Of a stretch of DNA of 64,000 bases, positions 27,495 through 36,272 are shown in pieces. The position numbers and the translations under genes are program-made. The notes under the pieces are model-generated. The model saw only the letters and a list, made by a program, of their open reading frames with translations, ran no database searches and was not told where the DNA came from. The stretch is from Chloroflexota bacterium (GTDB lineage: Bacteria; Chloroflexota; UBA11872): contig JAPOYR010000002.1 in NCBI GenBank assembly GCA_026706485.1, positions 62,001-126,000 of the forward strand, in the 5' to 3' direction. Numbering within the stretch: the stretch's first letter is position 1; every line of letters begins with the position of its first letter.

Positions 27495-28142
27495 TCACTG
27501 CCGCTGCGCGAGCACCAGGGGATGGTCCTCGACAGTCCCTCGGTCCGTCTCGTCGCAGCCGCAGGCGGTCGATGACGTCTCAAGCACCACGAATCCGGAA
27601 TTGGCCAGAGTGCCGAGGTATTCGCCGAGGCCGTAGTTGCTCCAGTACATCGTCACTCCATGGAAGTCGCCTTCGGTGTATCCCGGTTCGCTGTGGTGAC
27701 TCAGCGTGCACAGCAGATATCCGCCGGCCTTGAGCCAGCGGTGCAAGCGCCGAAACAACGCCAGCTGCGCCTCTCTGGGAATGTGAAAGATCGAGTACAG
27801 GGCGACGACGGCATCAAAGCTGGACGGCTCGAAGGTGGTCGACACCACGTCAGCGCATCTGAAGTCGCCGGATGGAACCTGGCGCCGCGCCAGACGGACC
27901 ATCTTCCCGGAGACGTCCACTCCGGTGACCCGGTGACGTTCGGCCAGCGACTTCGCGATCGGGACACCGGACCCGCAGCCCACGTCGAGCACCGCGGCTC
28001 CATCCTCCAGGCGCTCCAGGAGTCCCCGTATCTCAGTCGGTGCCTGGGCCTTGCGCGACTCGTGGTAGGCCCGAGCGCACGCGTCATATCCTCGTCTCAC
28101 AAGTGCTCGGTAGTCGACCTCAGGATCAGTCGCAGGCTTCAC
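27495..28142 (-). CDS. Class I SAM-dependent methyltransferase
   Basis: 215 residues. AVLDVGCGSGVPIAKSLAER is motif I, VTGVDVSGKMVRLARRQV motif II, FDAVVALYSIFHIPREAQ motif IV and LRRLHRWLKAGGYLLCTL-like sequence motif V/VI. The fold resembles small-molecule methyltransferases of the Methyltransf_25/11 type. It faces away from the downstream amidohydrolase, whose start is 76 bases off. Acceptor unknown. Confidence 0.85.
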   Translation of the reverse strand: MKPATDPEVDYRALVRRGYDACARAYHESRKAQAPTEIRGLLERLEDGAAVLDVGCGSGVPIAKSLAERHRVTGVDVSGKMVRLARRQVPSGDFRCADVVSTTFEPSSFDAVVALYSIFHIPREAQLALFRRLHRWLKAGGYLLCTLSHHSEPGYTEGDFHGVTMYWSNYGLGEYLGTLANSGFVVLETSSTACGCDETDRGTVEDHPLVLAQRQ

Positions 28143-28218
28143 CGCGCCACGCCCCTCGATGCCGCCGTGTCACTGTAGGAGCAGTGCCGCGATATCGTAG
28201 GAGGTAGGAGGCTCGCTC

Positions 28219-29091
28219 ATGGACAAGCTGGCGTTCGTCGATACGCACGTTCATTTCTACGACCTGCAGCATCCCGAGCTGGTGTACGAGCACTGGAAGC
28301 CGGGGGTTCCGCACCCGACGATGGGATGGAGGCTGCAGAAGCTGGCCGAGCGGAGTTACCTGGCCGAGGACTATATCGCCGAGACGCGGAACGCGAACGT
28401 GACGAAGTCGGTGCACGTGCAGGCGGCCATCGGCAGCCCGGATCCGGTGACCGAGACGGAGTGGCTGCAGGAGGCGGCGGACCGGACCGGGTTTCCGCAC
28501 GGGATCGTCGCCTATGCGGACTTAAGGGACCCGGGCGTGCGGGCGGTGCTGGAGCGTCACGCCGAGTCGCCCAACATGCGGGGAATCCGCGACTTCTCCT
28601 ACGGGGACTACCTGGTGGAGCCGGACTTCCACCGGGGATTCGCGCTGCTGGAGACGTTCAACCTGGTGTCGAGCCTGTCGGTGCAATGGCAGGACATGGA
28701 GAAGGTGCGGGATCTGGCGCACATGTTTCCGAACATCACGATCGTGGTGGATCACACGGGATGGCCGACGGAGCGGACGGATGAGTATTTCGCGAAGTGG
28801 ACGCGCGGGGTGGCCGCCGCGGCCAGCTGCGACAACATCCGCTGGAAGATCTCGGGCCTGGGCATGGGCGACAACGACTGGACGGTCGACAGCATCCGGC
28901 CGTACGTGCTGACGTCGATCGAGACATTTGGCGTCGAGCGCTGTTTCTTTGGCACCAACTGGCCGGTGGACTGGCTGTGGAGTGCGTACGACGAGTTGAT
29001 CGACGCCTACACGGAGATCATCGCGGATTTCAGCCGGGACGAGCAGGCCCGGCTCTTCTCCGGGACGGCTGAGGAGATTTACCGCATCTGA
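28219..29091 (+). CDS. Amidohydrolase-family metal-dependent hydrolase
   Basis: 290 residues of the amidohydrolase_2 (PF04909-type) TIM-barrel family. FVDTHVHFYDLQHPEL carries the first metal His pair, IVVDHTGWPTERTDEYF the third His, and FFGTNWPVDWLWSAYDELI the region where the metal Asp normally stands; here it reads GTNWPVD, a frequent variant of GSDWP. Such enzymes open lactones or decarboxylate aromatics. AGGAGG-type site precedes the ATG. It ends 22 bases from the convergent sterol-reductase-like gene. Confidence 0.88.
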   Translation: MDKLAFVDTHVHFYDLQHPELVYEHWKPGVPHPTMGWRLQKLAERSYLAEDYIAETRNANVTKSVHVQAAIGSPDPVTETEWLQEAADRTGFPHGIVAYADLRDPGVRAVLERHAESPNMRGIRDFSYGDYLVEPDFHRGFALLETFNLVSSLSVQWQDMEKVRDLAHMFPNITIVVDHTGWPTERTDEYFAKWTRGVAAAASCDNIRWKISGLGMGDNDWTVDSIRPYVLTSIETFGVERCFFGTNWPVDWLWSAYDELIDAYTEIIADFSRDEQARLFSGTAEEIYRI

Positions 29092-29113
29092 GAGCGGCCG
29101 CTGTCGCGCCGGC

Positions 29114-30253
29114 TCAGTAGACCCAGGGACAGATCCGGTACTTGACTCGCGCCTTGTATTCCGCCCACTTCTCCTCACCGTACTTCTCGACGCAGTGCTC
29201 CTCGTCGTCCCGTTGACGCCAGGTGAAGAGGGAGACGATGAAGATCAAGTACGTCCAGGCCCAGAGATTCGTGAAGTGACCAAACGATAGGGCGATGCCA
29301 AGGCAGATGATGCCCTCGCCCATGTAGTTGAAGTGGCGGGCCGCGCCCCAGAATCCGCTGCAGAGGATTTTTCGATCGCCGGCCTGGATGTATTGGGGCT
29401 CGATAATTCCCAGGAACTTCCGGTCGGGCCAGCGCTTGAAGGTGTACTTCTGCCAGTTGCCGCCGCGCGTGATGGTCCATCCGAAGAAAAGCAGCACGCC
29501 TAACCCGATCAGCCACACGTACGTCCATGGCTCCGAGAACCCGGGGTGCGGATAGGCGGCCATGCCCCAAAGCGGGAGGATGTAGAGCCAGCCGTAGATG
29601 ACAAGCCCGCCCCAAATCAGCTTGAACCCCAGCTTCTCATGAATCAGGTCGTAGGTGTAGAGCTGAACGCGCTCGAAAAAAAAGTAGTCCATGATGTAGA
29701 GCCCAAAAAATCCAGCATACAGAAACACGCCGGGATTGACGTTATCTCCGAATTGCTGGACGTGCCAGGCGGCGCCCGACAGGGCGTTTAGCGTCAGCAT
29801 CGTCCCGCCGACAACGTACAGGTACATCTTGAGATCGAATCGTTCGTTGAAGAGCGGGTGCTCCAAGGATCGCCCGGTCCAGAACGCGTGAAACGGATTC
29901 TTGATCTCGCCTTGCGGCTGGCTCAGCATGGCTACGAGTGCGATAAGCGCCGCGAAGACGGTTCCTCCAGCCACGGCGTAGATCGCGGACCGGTAGAACC
30001 AGTCACGCGGCATTCCGGTGACTTCGGTCGCCCACACGGCGATCGCGATGGCGAATACCAGGAGGCCGTTGAGCCGATAGTTGCGAGGTTCGCCGGTTTC
30101 GGGATTGATGACATAGCCGGGAACCCGCCGCGCCGGCAGGACGATCTGCGCCACGAAGAACACGGCGAAGACAATCAGCGGGGTGAAGAATCCCCACAGG
30201 GCTTCCGCCCCGGAAAGCTCGACTAGATGCTCGATACCAAGCCATTCAATCAT
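29114..30253 (-). CDS. ERG4/ERG24-type sterol-reductase-like membrane enzyme, copy A
   Basis: 379 residues, about nine to ten membrane helices. The family C-terminus is clear: KILCSGFWGAARHFNYMGE, WQKYTFKRWPDRKFLG before it, and the end EKYGEEKWAEYKARVKYRIC-PWVY. This matches the eukaryotic C14/C24 sterol reductases and DHCR7 (C-x-x-KYG-W-Y-V-YRI-P-Y), which reduce ring or side-chain double bonds with NADPH. NYRLNGLLVF near residue 60 fits the family's N-terminal YxxNG box. Its natural substrate in bacteria is unknown; isoprenoid or sterol-like lipids are plausible. Next to a second paralogue of identical length. Confidence 0.78.
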   Translation of the reverse strand: MIEWLGIEHLVELSGAEALWGFFTPLIVFAVFFVAQIVLPARRVPGYVINPETGEPRNYRLNGLLVFAIAIAVWATEVTGMPRDWFYRSAIYAVAGGTVFAALIALVAMLSQPQGEIKNPFHAFWTGRSLEHPLFNERFDLKMYLYVVGGTMLTLNALSGAAWHVQQFGDNVNPGVFLYAGFFGLYIMDYFFFERVQLYTYDLIHEKLGFKLIWGGLVIYGWLYILPLWGMAAYPHPGFSEPWTYVWLIGLGVLLFFGWTITRGGNWQKYTFKRWPDRKFLGIIEPQYIQAGDRKILCSGFWGAARHFNYMGEGIICLGIALSFGHFTNLWAWTYLIFIVSLFTWRQRDDEEHCVEKYGEEKWAEYKARVKYRICPWVY

Positions 30254-30388
30254 GGGCGAATATCCCGGCTTCTAAACATGCGGCGATTATGGGCACCGTC
30301 CAGGTGGCGGTCAATCAGGCGCCGGGAGGTGAAACATGACCGAATCCACGCGCGTGGAGTGGGTCGACGGCGACTGCCGCCCGATATT

Positions 30389-31528
30389 TCAGTAGAGCCA
30401 GGGACAGATGCGGTACTTCACGCGGGCCTGGTACTCGGCCCACTTCTCCGGCCCATACTTCTCCGCGCAGTAGTGATCGTCCTCGCGCTGGCGCAGAATG
30501 AATAGAGCGACGATCCAGATGAAGTAGGTCCAGGCCCACAGATTGGTGAAGTGACCAAACGCCAGTGCGATCGCCGCCGAATGGAACCATTCGCCCAGGT
30601 AGTTCATGTGGCGGGCCCTTCCCCAAAAGCCGCTCACCAGGATCTTGCGGTCGCCGGCCTGGATGTACTCGGGTTCGATGAGTCCCAGGAACTTGCGTTC
30701 GGGCCAGCGCTTGAACGTGTATTTCTGCATGTTCGCGCCACGGCAGATGGCCCATCCGGCCAGGTACAACAAGGCCGTGCCGATGAGCCAGCCATAGGTT
30801 GCTTCCGTTGAAAACCCTGGCGTCGGCTGCGCGGCCATGCCCCACCACGGGAGGATGTAGAGCCAGCCGTAGATCATCAGACCACCCCAGAACATCTTGA
30901 AGCCGAGCTTTTCGTAAATCACATCGAAGGTGTAGAGCTGGACACGCTCAAAGATAAAGTAGTCCACCACGTAGAAGGTATAGAACGCCGCGCACAGGAA
31001 CACGCCTGGATTGGCGACTTCCCCAAAGCGCTCGACGTTCCACGCGGCCCCGGAAAGAGCGTTGAGTGAAAACATGGTTCCGCCGACGACGTAGAGGTAC
31101 ATCTTGAGATCAATGCGTTCTCTCAGAAACGACAGCTCCTGGATTCGCCCAAGCCAGAAGGCCGCAATCGGGTTCCTGGTTTCGTCTCGAGGCTGGGTAA
31201 ACACCGCGATCAGCGTGAACACCGTGACGGTAATTGTCCCGCCGGCGAACGCAGGGATGGCCGACCGATAGAACCAATCACGCGGCATTCCGGTGACTTC
31301 GGTCGCCCACACGATCACCGCGAGTGCAAACACCAAGAGCCCGTTGAGCCGATATGTTCGAGGCTCCCCGGTCTGGGGATTGATGACGTAACCGGGCACG
31401 CGAAGACCCGGCATGACGAGCTGCACGACGAAGAATATGGCGAAGATAATCAGCGGCGTGAAGAAGCCGAGGATCGCTTCCGGCGGGGAAAGCTCGAACA
31501 GGTGTTCGATACCGAGCCACTCGATCAT
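30389..31528 (-). CDS. ERG4/ERG24-type sterol-reductase-like membrane enzyme, copy B
   Basis: 379 residues, the same length as copy A and alignable end to end, starting MIEWLGIEHL in both. Shared blocks include RVPGYVINPQTGEPRTYRLN, VWATEVTGMPRDWFYRSAI, FDVIYEKLGFKMFWGGLMIY and ILVSGFWGRARHMNYLGEW; the end is VKYRICPWLY. Differences concentrate in the loop around 120-160. Clearly a tandem gene duplication that has diverged, with a 135-base spacer. This copy is upstream on the shared strand. Different substrate or positional specificity would explain keeping both, but that is inference. Confidence 0.78.
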   Translation of the reverse strand: MIEWLGIEHLFELSPPEAILGFFTPLIIFAIFFVVQLVMPGLRVPGYVINPQTGEPRTYRLNGLLVFALAVIVWATEVTGMPRDWFYRSAIPAFAGGTITVTVFTLIAVFTQPRDETRNPIAAFWLGRIQELSFLRERIDLKMYLYVVGGTMFSLNALSGAAWNVERFGEVANPGVFLCAAFYTFYVVDYFIFERVQLYTFDVIYEKLGFKMFWGGLMIYGWLYILPWWGMAAQPTPGFSTEATYGWLIGTALLYLAGWAICRGANMQKYTFKRWPERKFLGLIEPEYIQAGDRKILVSGFWGRARHMNYLGEWFHSAAIALAFGHFTNLWAWTYFIWIVALFILRQREDDHYCAEKYGPEKWAEYQARVKYRICPWLY

Positions 31529-31639
31529 GACTGGCTACCCCTACCGCCGGTGGCGTGGCGAGGATACGTCACCCGCGAGAGCTCCGGCCATCTGGCGCTA
31601 GTGGGAGGCTCACACCTTGAGATTCTTAAGTAGTGCGAG

Positions 31640-31663
31640 AGGGGCGACGCATGCGTCGCCCCT
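31640..31663. repeat. Perfect 24-bp palindrome
   Basis: AGGGGCGACGCA followed by its exact reverse complement, then AC. It lies between the start of the copy B reductase and the stop of the upstream VOC-family gene. Same GGGGCG...CGCCCCTAC frame as the palindrome at 21921, suggesting one dispersed family with variable centre. Confidence 0.75.
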
Positions 31664-31691
31664 ACGCGCGAGTCAACAGGTAGAGCGGCGG

Positions 31692-32114
31692 CTAGCCTTG
31701 CGGCTCCTCGCAGTTGAGCATCCAGTTGACGCCGAACCTGTCGATGCAGGCGCCGAAGTAGGCGCCCCAGAACATTTCCTGGAGCGGCATCGTGACGGTG
31801 CCGCCGTCCGAGAGCTTGGCGAACAGCGCGTCGGTCTCCTCCCGGCTGTGCGCGGCGTAGGAGATTGAGACATTGCTGACCGATGGCGCCGGCTCGCCGA
31901 ACGTCGTCGGCACGTCGCTGCCCATCAGCACGCTCGTTCCCATGGGAAGCGAGACATGCATGACGTTGTTCCGTTCGTCTTCCGGAACCTGCATGTCGGC
32001 GGGACCGTCGCCAAACGTCTCCAGGACGAGAAATTCGCCCCCAAAGGCCGCCCGGTAGAACTCGAACGCCTCGCGGCAGTTGCCGTTGAAGTGCAGATAG
32101 GGGCTCAGGCTCAT
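31692..32114 (-). CDS. VOC/PhnB-like protein
   Basis: 140 residues of the vicinal-oxygen-chelate fold, PhnB/YjdN subgroup. It begins SLSPYLHFNGNCREAFEFYR and ends FWGAYFGACIDRFGVNWMLN, the usual PhnB start and end. MHVSLPMGTSVLMGSDVP is the central strand pair. These proteins resemble glyoxalase or demethylubiquinone methyltransferase-like folds but mostly lack a known reaction. Stand-alone. Confidence 0.88.
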   Translation of the reverse strand: MSLSPYLHFNGNCREAFEFYRAAFGGEFLVLETFGDGPADMQVPEDERNNVMHVSLPMGTSVLMGSDVPTTFGEPAPSVSNVSISYAAHSREETDALFAKLSDGGTVTMPLQEMFWGAYFGACIDRFGVNWMLNCEEPQG

Positions 32115-32207
32115 GGTGGCCTCCTCAAGGCTTGCCCGCGCAAGCTACCAGAGCGCGAATGGCCCTGCCGGACCGTCGTGTCCGAGGCGCCGGCGACGGA
32201 CTCGGGC

Positions 32208-33398
32208 CTAGGCGCCGTCTGCGGCGCGCCGCAGCACCAGGCAGGTGATGTCGTCGGATTGGGGCGTATCGCCGACGAATTCCCGCACCGCCTCGAACAG
32301 CGCATGGGTGGCCTGCTCGGAATCGGTGGGCGGATTCGCCTCGAAGACCTCCTGAATACGGTCGACGCCAAACTGTTCACCGTCGCCGTTCATGGCTTCG
32401 GTGACGCCGTCCGTGTAGAGCACGATGGTGTCGCCGGGATCGAGCTGAACGGTCTGGCTTGGGAAGTCGATGTCGGGCGCCACGCCAAGCGCGACCCCGC
32501 CGGTCAGCGACAGGAGTTCCGCGCCCCCTCCAGCGCGAACCAGAACCGGCGCGTCGTGCCCGCCGTTGGAATAGGTGAGCGTGCCGGTCGCCGGGTCGAA
32601 GATCGAGTACAGCACGGTCACGAACATCATGGTTTCGTTTTCTTCGTACAGCAGCTCATTCACTTCGCGCAGGGCCTCGCCCGGCTCGCCGAGGCCGATC
32701 GCCGCGCCTTTGAGCAGAGTCCGGCTCGACATCATGAACAGGGCGGCCGGAACGCCCTTGTCGGAGACATCCGCTATCGCCAGCCCGACCTTGCCGCTTT
32801 CCAAACGAATCACGTCGTAGAAGTCGCCGCCGACGTTTCGCGCCGGCTCCATGTTGGCGAACACCTGGTATTCATCGCTCTTCGGAAACGTCTTGGGCAG
32901 GATCGACTGCTGGGTGCTGCTCGCGACTTCGAGCTCGTTCTGCAGGGCCACCAGCGCGTCGCGCGAGGAGAGCGCGGCTCGCCACTCCTCGAGGTGGTGC
33001 AGCGCCCGCTCCATGGTGATTTGCAGGTCTTCGAAGTCGATCGGCTTGGTGACGAAGTCGAAGGCCCCACGATTCATCGCCGTGCGAATGTTCTGCATAT
33101 CGCCGTAAGCCGAGACCACGATGCATCTGACGTCGATATCGGTGACATTCGGTATCTGGTCGAGCAGCGTAAGCCCGTCCATGCGCGGCATATTGATGTC
33201 CGTGATGACCATGTCGATTTCGGGGTTCGCGTCCAGCTTTTCAAGCGCCTCGATGCCGTCGTTCGCAAAGTCGAAGCTATGCGTGCCGCGGCGAATCCGG
33301 CGCCGCATGCGCTGCTTGATCAGCGGTTCCAGGTCCGGCTCATCATCAACGACGAGAATGTTGTAGGGCCGCTTCATGGCGCTCATATCGAGAGTCAT
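32208..33398 (-). CDS. Response regulator with SpoIIE/RsbU-type PP2C phosphatase
   Basis: 396 residues. Receiver domain at about 12-130: acidic pocket VVDDEPD, phospho-acceptor Asp 67 in MVITDINMPRMDG, Thr/Ser switch VVSAYGD and Lys in FVTKPIDF. A helical linker (HHLEEWRAALSSRDALVALQ) leads to a SpoIIE phosphatase domain (about 190-392) with NVGGDFYDVIRL, LAIADVSDKGVPAALFM, VLYTDGVTEAMN and DDITCLVLRR, which hold the metal-binding Asp residues. Such proteins dephosphorylate anti-sigma-factor antagonists. No STAS or HATPase anti-sigma gene is in the window. Nine bases downstream of a paralogous stand-alone receiver. Confidence 0.93.
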   Translation of the reverse strand: MTLDMSAMKRPYNILVVDDEPDLEPLIKQRMRRRIRRGTHSFDFANDGIEALEKLDANPEIDMVITDINMPRMDGLTLLDQIPNVTDIDVRCIVVSAYGDMQNIRTAMNRGAFDFVTKPIDFEDLQITMERALHHLEEWRAALSSRDALVALQNELEVASSTQQSILPKTFPKSDEYQVFANMEPARNVGGDFYDVIRLESGKVGLAIADVSDKGVPAALFMMSSRTLLKGAAIGLGEPGEALREVNELLYEENETMMFVTVLYSIFDPATGTLTYSNGGHDAPVLVRAGGGAELLSLTGGVALGVAPDIDFPSQTVQLDPGDTIVLYTDGVTEAMNGDGEQFGVDRIQEVFEANPPTDSEQATHALFEAVREFVGDTPQSDDITCLVLRRAADGA

Positions 33399-33407
33399 AT
33401 CACCATC

Positions 33408-33890
33408 TCAGTTCGCCGCTCCAGGGTCTGAAGCCGGCTGAGGATCGGTCTGGCCTTGGGCCGTTACCAGCGCGTCGCGCGACGACAGGGCCATCCGCCA
33501 GGCGTCGAGATGGTGCCGCGTGCGCTCGATGGTCTCTTGCAGGTCGTCGAAATCGATCGGCTTCATGATGAAATCGAACGCGCCTCGCCGCATCGCCGTG
33601 CGGATATTCTTCATGTCGCCGTACGCCGACAGGATCACGGCGCGGACTGAGGGATCGACTCGTGGAATCTGCTCCAGCAGCGTCAGGCCGTCCATGTGTG
33701 GCATGTTGATATCGGAGATGACGATGTCGATGTCCTGGTCGTCTTGCAGCATGTCAAGCGCCTCGACGCCGTTGCTGGCGAAGACGAATCGGTATTCGCC
33801 GGCCTGAATCTTGCGCCGCATGCGCTGCCGCACCAGCGGCTCGAGATCGGGCTCGTCATCGACCATGAGGATCTTGTAGGGTCGTCCCAT
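33408..33890 (-). CDS. Stand-alone receiver-domain response regulator
   Basis: 160 residues starting MGRPYKILMVDDEPDLEPLV; phospho-acceptor Asp 60 in IVISDINMPHMDG, Lys in FIMKPIDFDDL. It is strongly similar to the receiver of the next gene, including the linker HHLDAWRMALSSRDALV, but ends in an Ala/Gln-rich tail instead of the phosphatase. This looks like a tandem duplication in which one copy lost, or never had, the output domain. It could compete for the same kinase or act as a phosphate sink. Start at MGRPYK, since upstream codons show no family match. Confidence 0.9.
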   Translation of the reverse strand: MGRPYKILMVDDEPDLEPLVRQRMRRKIQAGEYRFVFASNGVEALDMLQDDQDIDIVISDINMPHMDGLTLLEQIPRVDPSVRAVILSAYGDMKNIRTAMRRGAFDFIMKPIDFDDLQETIERTRHHLDAWRMALSSRDALVTAQGQTDPQPASDPGAAN

Positions 33891-34229
33891 CGTCGGCCCT
33901 CCTGCTTCGCCGTCCCTGCGGTTCGCTGAACTCCAACAGCCGCCCCGCACTCAGAAGCAGGCGAATCCACGCACTCTCGCCCAGAAGCGTCGTCACTGTA
34001 GCGAATTCGGCAGGTCCATTGGCCACCTCTGGCCCCCGTGACCCAGTCGATGTCGACGAACGCCTCTCACGCCGTGCATCCCGCGATCCCGTGCGGCCGG
34101 TCCCGGATTACCGTCATGGGTCACCCCCGCCCTTTGGACAGTCGCCACGATAAGCTGCGAATCTGCATCAATTGCGACCGCGAGACTTTCCGGCACGCTC
34201 GGAATCGGCCCCGAATCAAGGAACGCAAC
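33891..34229. other. Divergent intergenic region, no gene seen
   Basis: 339 bases between the divergent response-regulator operon and the solute-binding-protein gene. It must hold promoters for both. I see no convincing -35/-10 pair and no repeat. A frame runs in from the right (to 34038) but its sequence is not signal-peptide-like and it lacks a ribosome-binding site. Confidence 0.4.
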
Positions 34230-36272
34230 ATGCGAAACAGGTTGATGGCACTGCTCGTCGTCGGGCTCTTGGTGGCGCTCGCCGCACCGGTTGGCGCCAC
34301 TGAGGAGTGCGAATTCGTCCTCGGCTTCGCCAGCCTCAAGTCGCTGATCGACGACGCCGAGGGACCGGCCGTCGTCGGCGAGTGCCTGGAGAACGAGGGC
34401 TTCAACCCGATGTTGGGCGAGGCGCATCAGCAGACCACCGGCGGGTTGATGGTCTGGCGCAAGGCCGACAACTGGACCGGATTCAGCGACGGGCAGCGCA
34501 CCTGGATTCACGGGCCCGAGGGGCTCCAATCCCGCCTCGACACCGAGTTGCTCGACTGGGAACGCATTGCCCAGCTCCGCCTGAACGCCTCCAGTTTCGA
34601 GTACGCGGTCGGCCAACCGGGCGGATCGTTGAACATTGCGACCATTTCCGAGCCGCTCACGTTCAACCTGGCCCTCGCCAACGACGCCTCGTCGTCGGGC
34701 ATCCTGGGCTATCTCTTCGACGGGCTCACGGAGATTTCGTGGCTCACGGACGAGGTCGAACCGTCGCTGGCGGAGTCCTGGGAACACTCAGCGGACGGCT
34801 TGACGTGGACCTTCCACCTCCGGCGTGACGTCACCTGGCACGACGGGCAACCCTTCACCGCCCACGACGTGGACTTCACGTTCAACCGGCTCATCTACAA
34901 CGACGACATCGCCGCCAGCAGCCGCCCCTCGTTCCAATTCCGCGTCTTTGATGAGGCGTCCGGCACGTGGCGGGAGTCGCCGATGACGGTGACGGCACTG
35001 GACGACTACACGGTCCAGTGCGTGCTGCCGGTGCCGTTCGCCACCTTTCTACGCTCCATGGGAACCGCGATCTACCCCAAGCACATCCTCGAGTCGCACG
35101 TGGACGACGGCACGTTCGCCGAGGTGTGGAATATCGACACCGACCCGGCCGAGATCATCGGCACCGGGCCCTTCACCATCGCCAGCTATGTACCCGGCGA
35201 GGAGATTGTGCTGCGGCGCAATCCGAGCTACTGGCTCAAGGACGCCGCCGGAAACTCCCTGCCGTACCTGGAGACGATCGACTACACGATCGTTGAAGAT
35301 CTCGAATCCGAGCTCGCCAGGTTCCTGGCCGGCGAGGCCGACATCCACGGCGTGCTGGGCGAGGAGTTCGCGGACCTCGAGCCGCTGCAGGCCGACGGCG
35401 ACTTCACCATCCACCGCCGCGGGCCGGCGTTTGGGACGACCTTTCTCGGATTCAACATGAACCCCGGCGCCAACCCTGACACCGGCGAGGCGTATCTCGC
35501 GCCGGAGAAGCTGCAGTGGTTCCAAAACGTGCAATTCCGCCAGGCCGTCGCGCACAGCATCGACAAGGACGCGATCATCAACGACGTGCTGCACGGACTG
35601 GGCTATCCGCAGTGGTCGTCCGTCAGCCCCGCGGCCGGCGACTTCCACAACCCCGACGTGCGCCGCTATCCCTTCGACGTCGCCCGGGCCAACCGGATCC
35701 TGGATGACCTGGGATGGGTGGACACCGACGGGGACGGCGTCCGCGAAGACGATGCCGGCAATCCGATCTCGTTCACGCTGGTGACCAACACCGGCAACAC
35801 CGTGCGCAGCAGCGCCGGCGAGGTCATCCACCAAGGTCTGACCGCGATCGGCCTTCAGGTGGACTATCAGCTGATCGACTTCGGCGTGCTCGTCGGCCAG
35901 CTGGTCAGCACCTACGACTGGGAAGCCATGATCATTGGCTTCACCGGCGGATCCGACCCGCACAGCGGCATCTCCTTCTGGCACACCAGCGAGGCGCTGC
36001 ACCTCTGGAATCCGAACCAGCCGGAGCCCGCGACGGCGTGGGAGGCGGAGATCGATGAGCTGTACATCAAGGCCAGCCAGGAGCTCGACCGCGACCAGCG
36101 CGTGGCCTACTACCACCGCGCGCAGGCCATCGCCGCCGAGAACGTGCCGGTGATCTACACCACGCTTTCGGAACGGCTGACCGCGGTGCGCAACGTCTTC
36201 GGCAACACCACCCCCACGCTGTACGGGCTATGGGACATCCGCTATCTCTACCGGACCGACCTGGCCGAATAG
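34230..36272 (+). CDS. ABC transporter solute-binding protein, family 5, with extra N-terminal domain
   Basis: 680 residues. MRNRLMALLVVGLLVALAAP is a signal peptide. About 24-105 is an additional domain (ECEFVLGFASLKSLI, CLENEGF, TTGGLMVWRKADNWTGFSDG) that I recall from other secreted Chloroflexota proteins. From about 120 begins the DppA/OppA fold: GGSLNIATISEPLTFNLAL, GLTWTFHLRRDVTWHDGQPF, GTGPFTIASYVPGEEIVLRR and FRQAVAHSIDKDAI. It would bind peptides, nickel or sugars outside the cell. No permease or ATPase gene follows, so it is an orphan. ATG chosen with AAGGA upstream and the signal peptide directly after it. Confidence 0.9.
   Translation: MRNRLMALLVVGLLVALAAPVGATEECEFVLGFASLKSLIDDAEGPAVVGECLENEGFNPMLGEAHQQTTGGLMVWRKADNWTGFSDGQRTWIHGPEGLQSRLDTELLDWERIAQLRLNASSFEYAVGQPGGSLNIATISEPLTFNLALANDASSSGILGYLFDGLTEISWLTDEVEPSLAESWEHSADGLTWTFHLRRDVTWHDGQPFTAHDVDFTFNRLIYNDDIAASSRPSFQFRVFDEASGTWRESPMTVTALDDYTVQCVLPVPFATFLRSMGTAIYPKHILESHVDDGTFAEVWNIDTDPAEIIGTGPFTIASYVPGEEIVLRRNPSYWLKDAAGNSLPYLETIDYTIVEDLESELARFLAGEADIHGVLGEEFADLEPLQADGDFTIHRRGPAFGTTFLGFNMNPGANPDTGEAYLAPEKLQWFQNVQFRQAVAHSIDKDAIINDVLHGLGYPQWSSVSPAAGDFHNPDVRRYPFDVARANRILDDLGWVDTDGDGVREDDAGNPISFTLVTNTGNTVRSSAGEVIHQGLTAIGLQVDYQLIDFGVLVGQLVSTYDWEAMIIGFTGGSDPHSGISFWHTSEALHLWNPNQPEPATAWEAEIDELYIKASQELDRDQRVAYYHRAQAIAAENVPVIYTTLSERLTAVRNVFGNTTPTLYGLWDIRYLYRTDLAE

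Noticed and set aside
31956-33431. 491-codon plus-strand frame opposite the response regulator
   Set aside because: Covers parts of two genuine minus-strand genes and lacks motifs.
34134-34153. TTGGAC plus CGATAA as a promoter of the binding-protein gene
   Set aside because: Spacing of about 8 bases is far too short for a sigma-70 type promoter.
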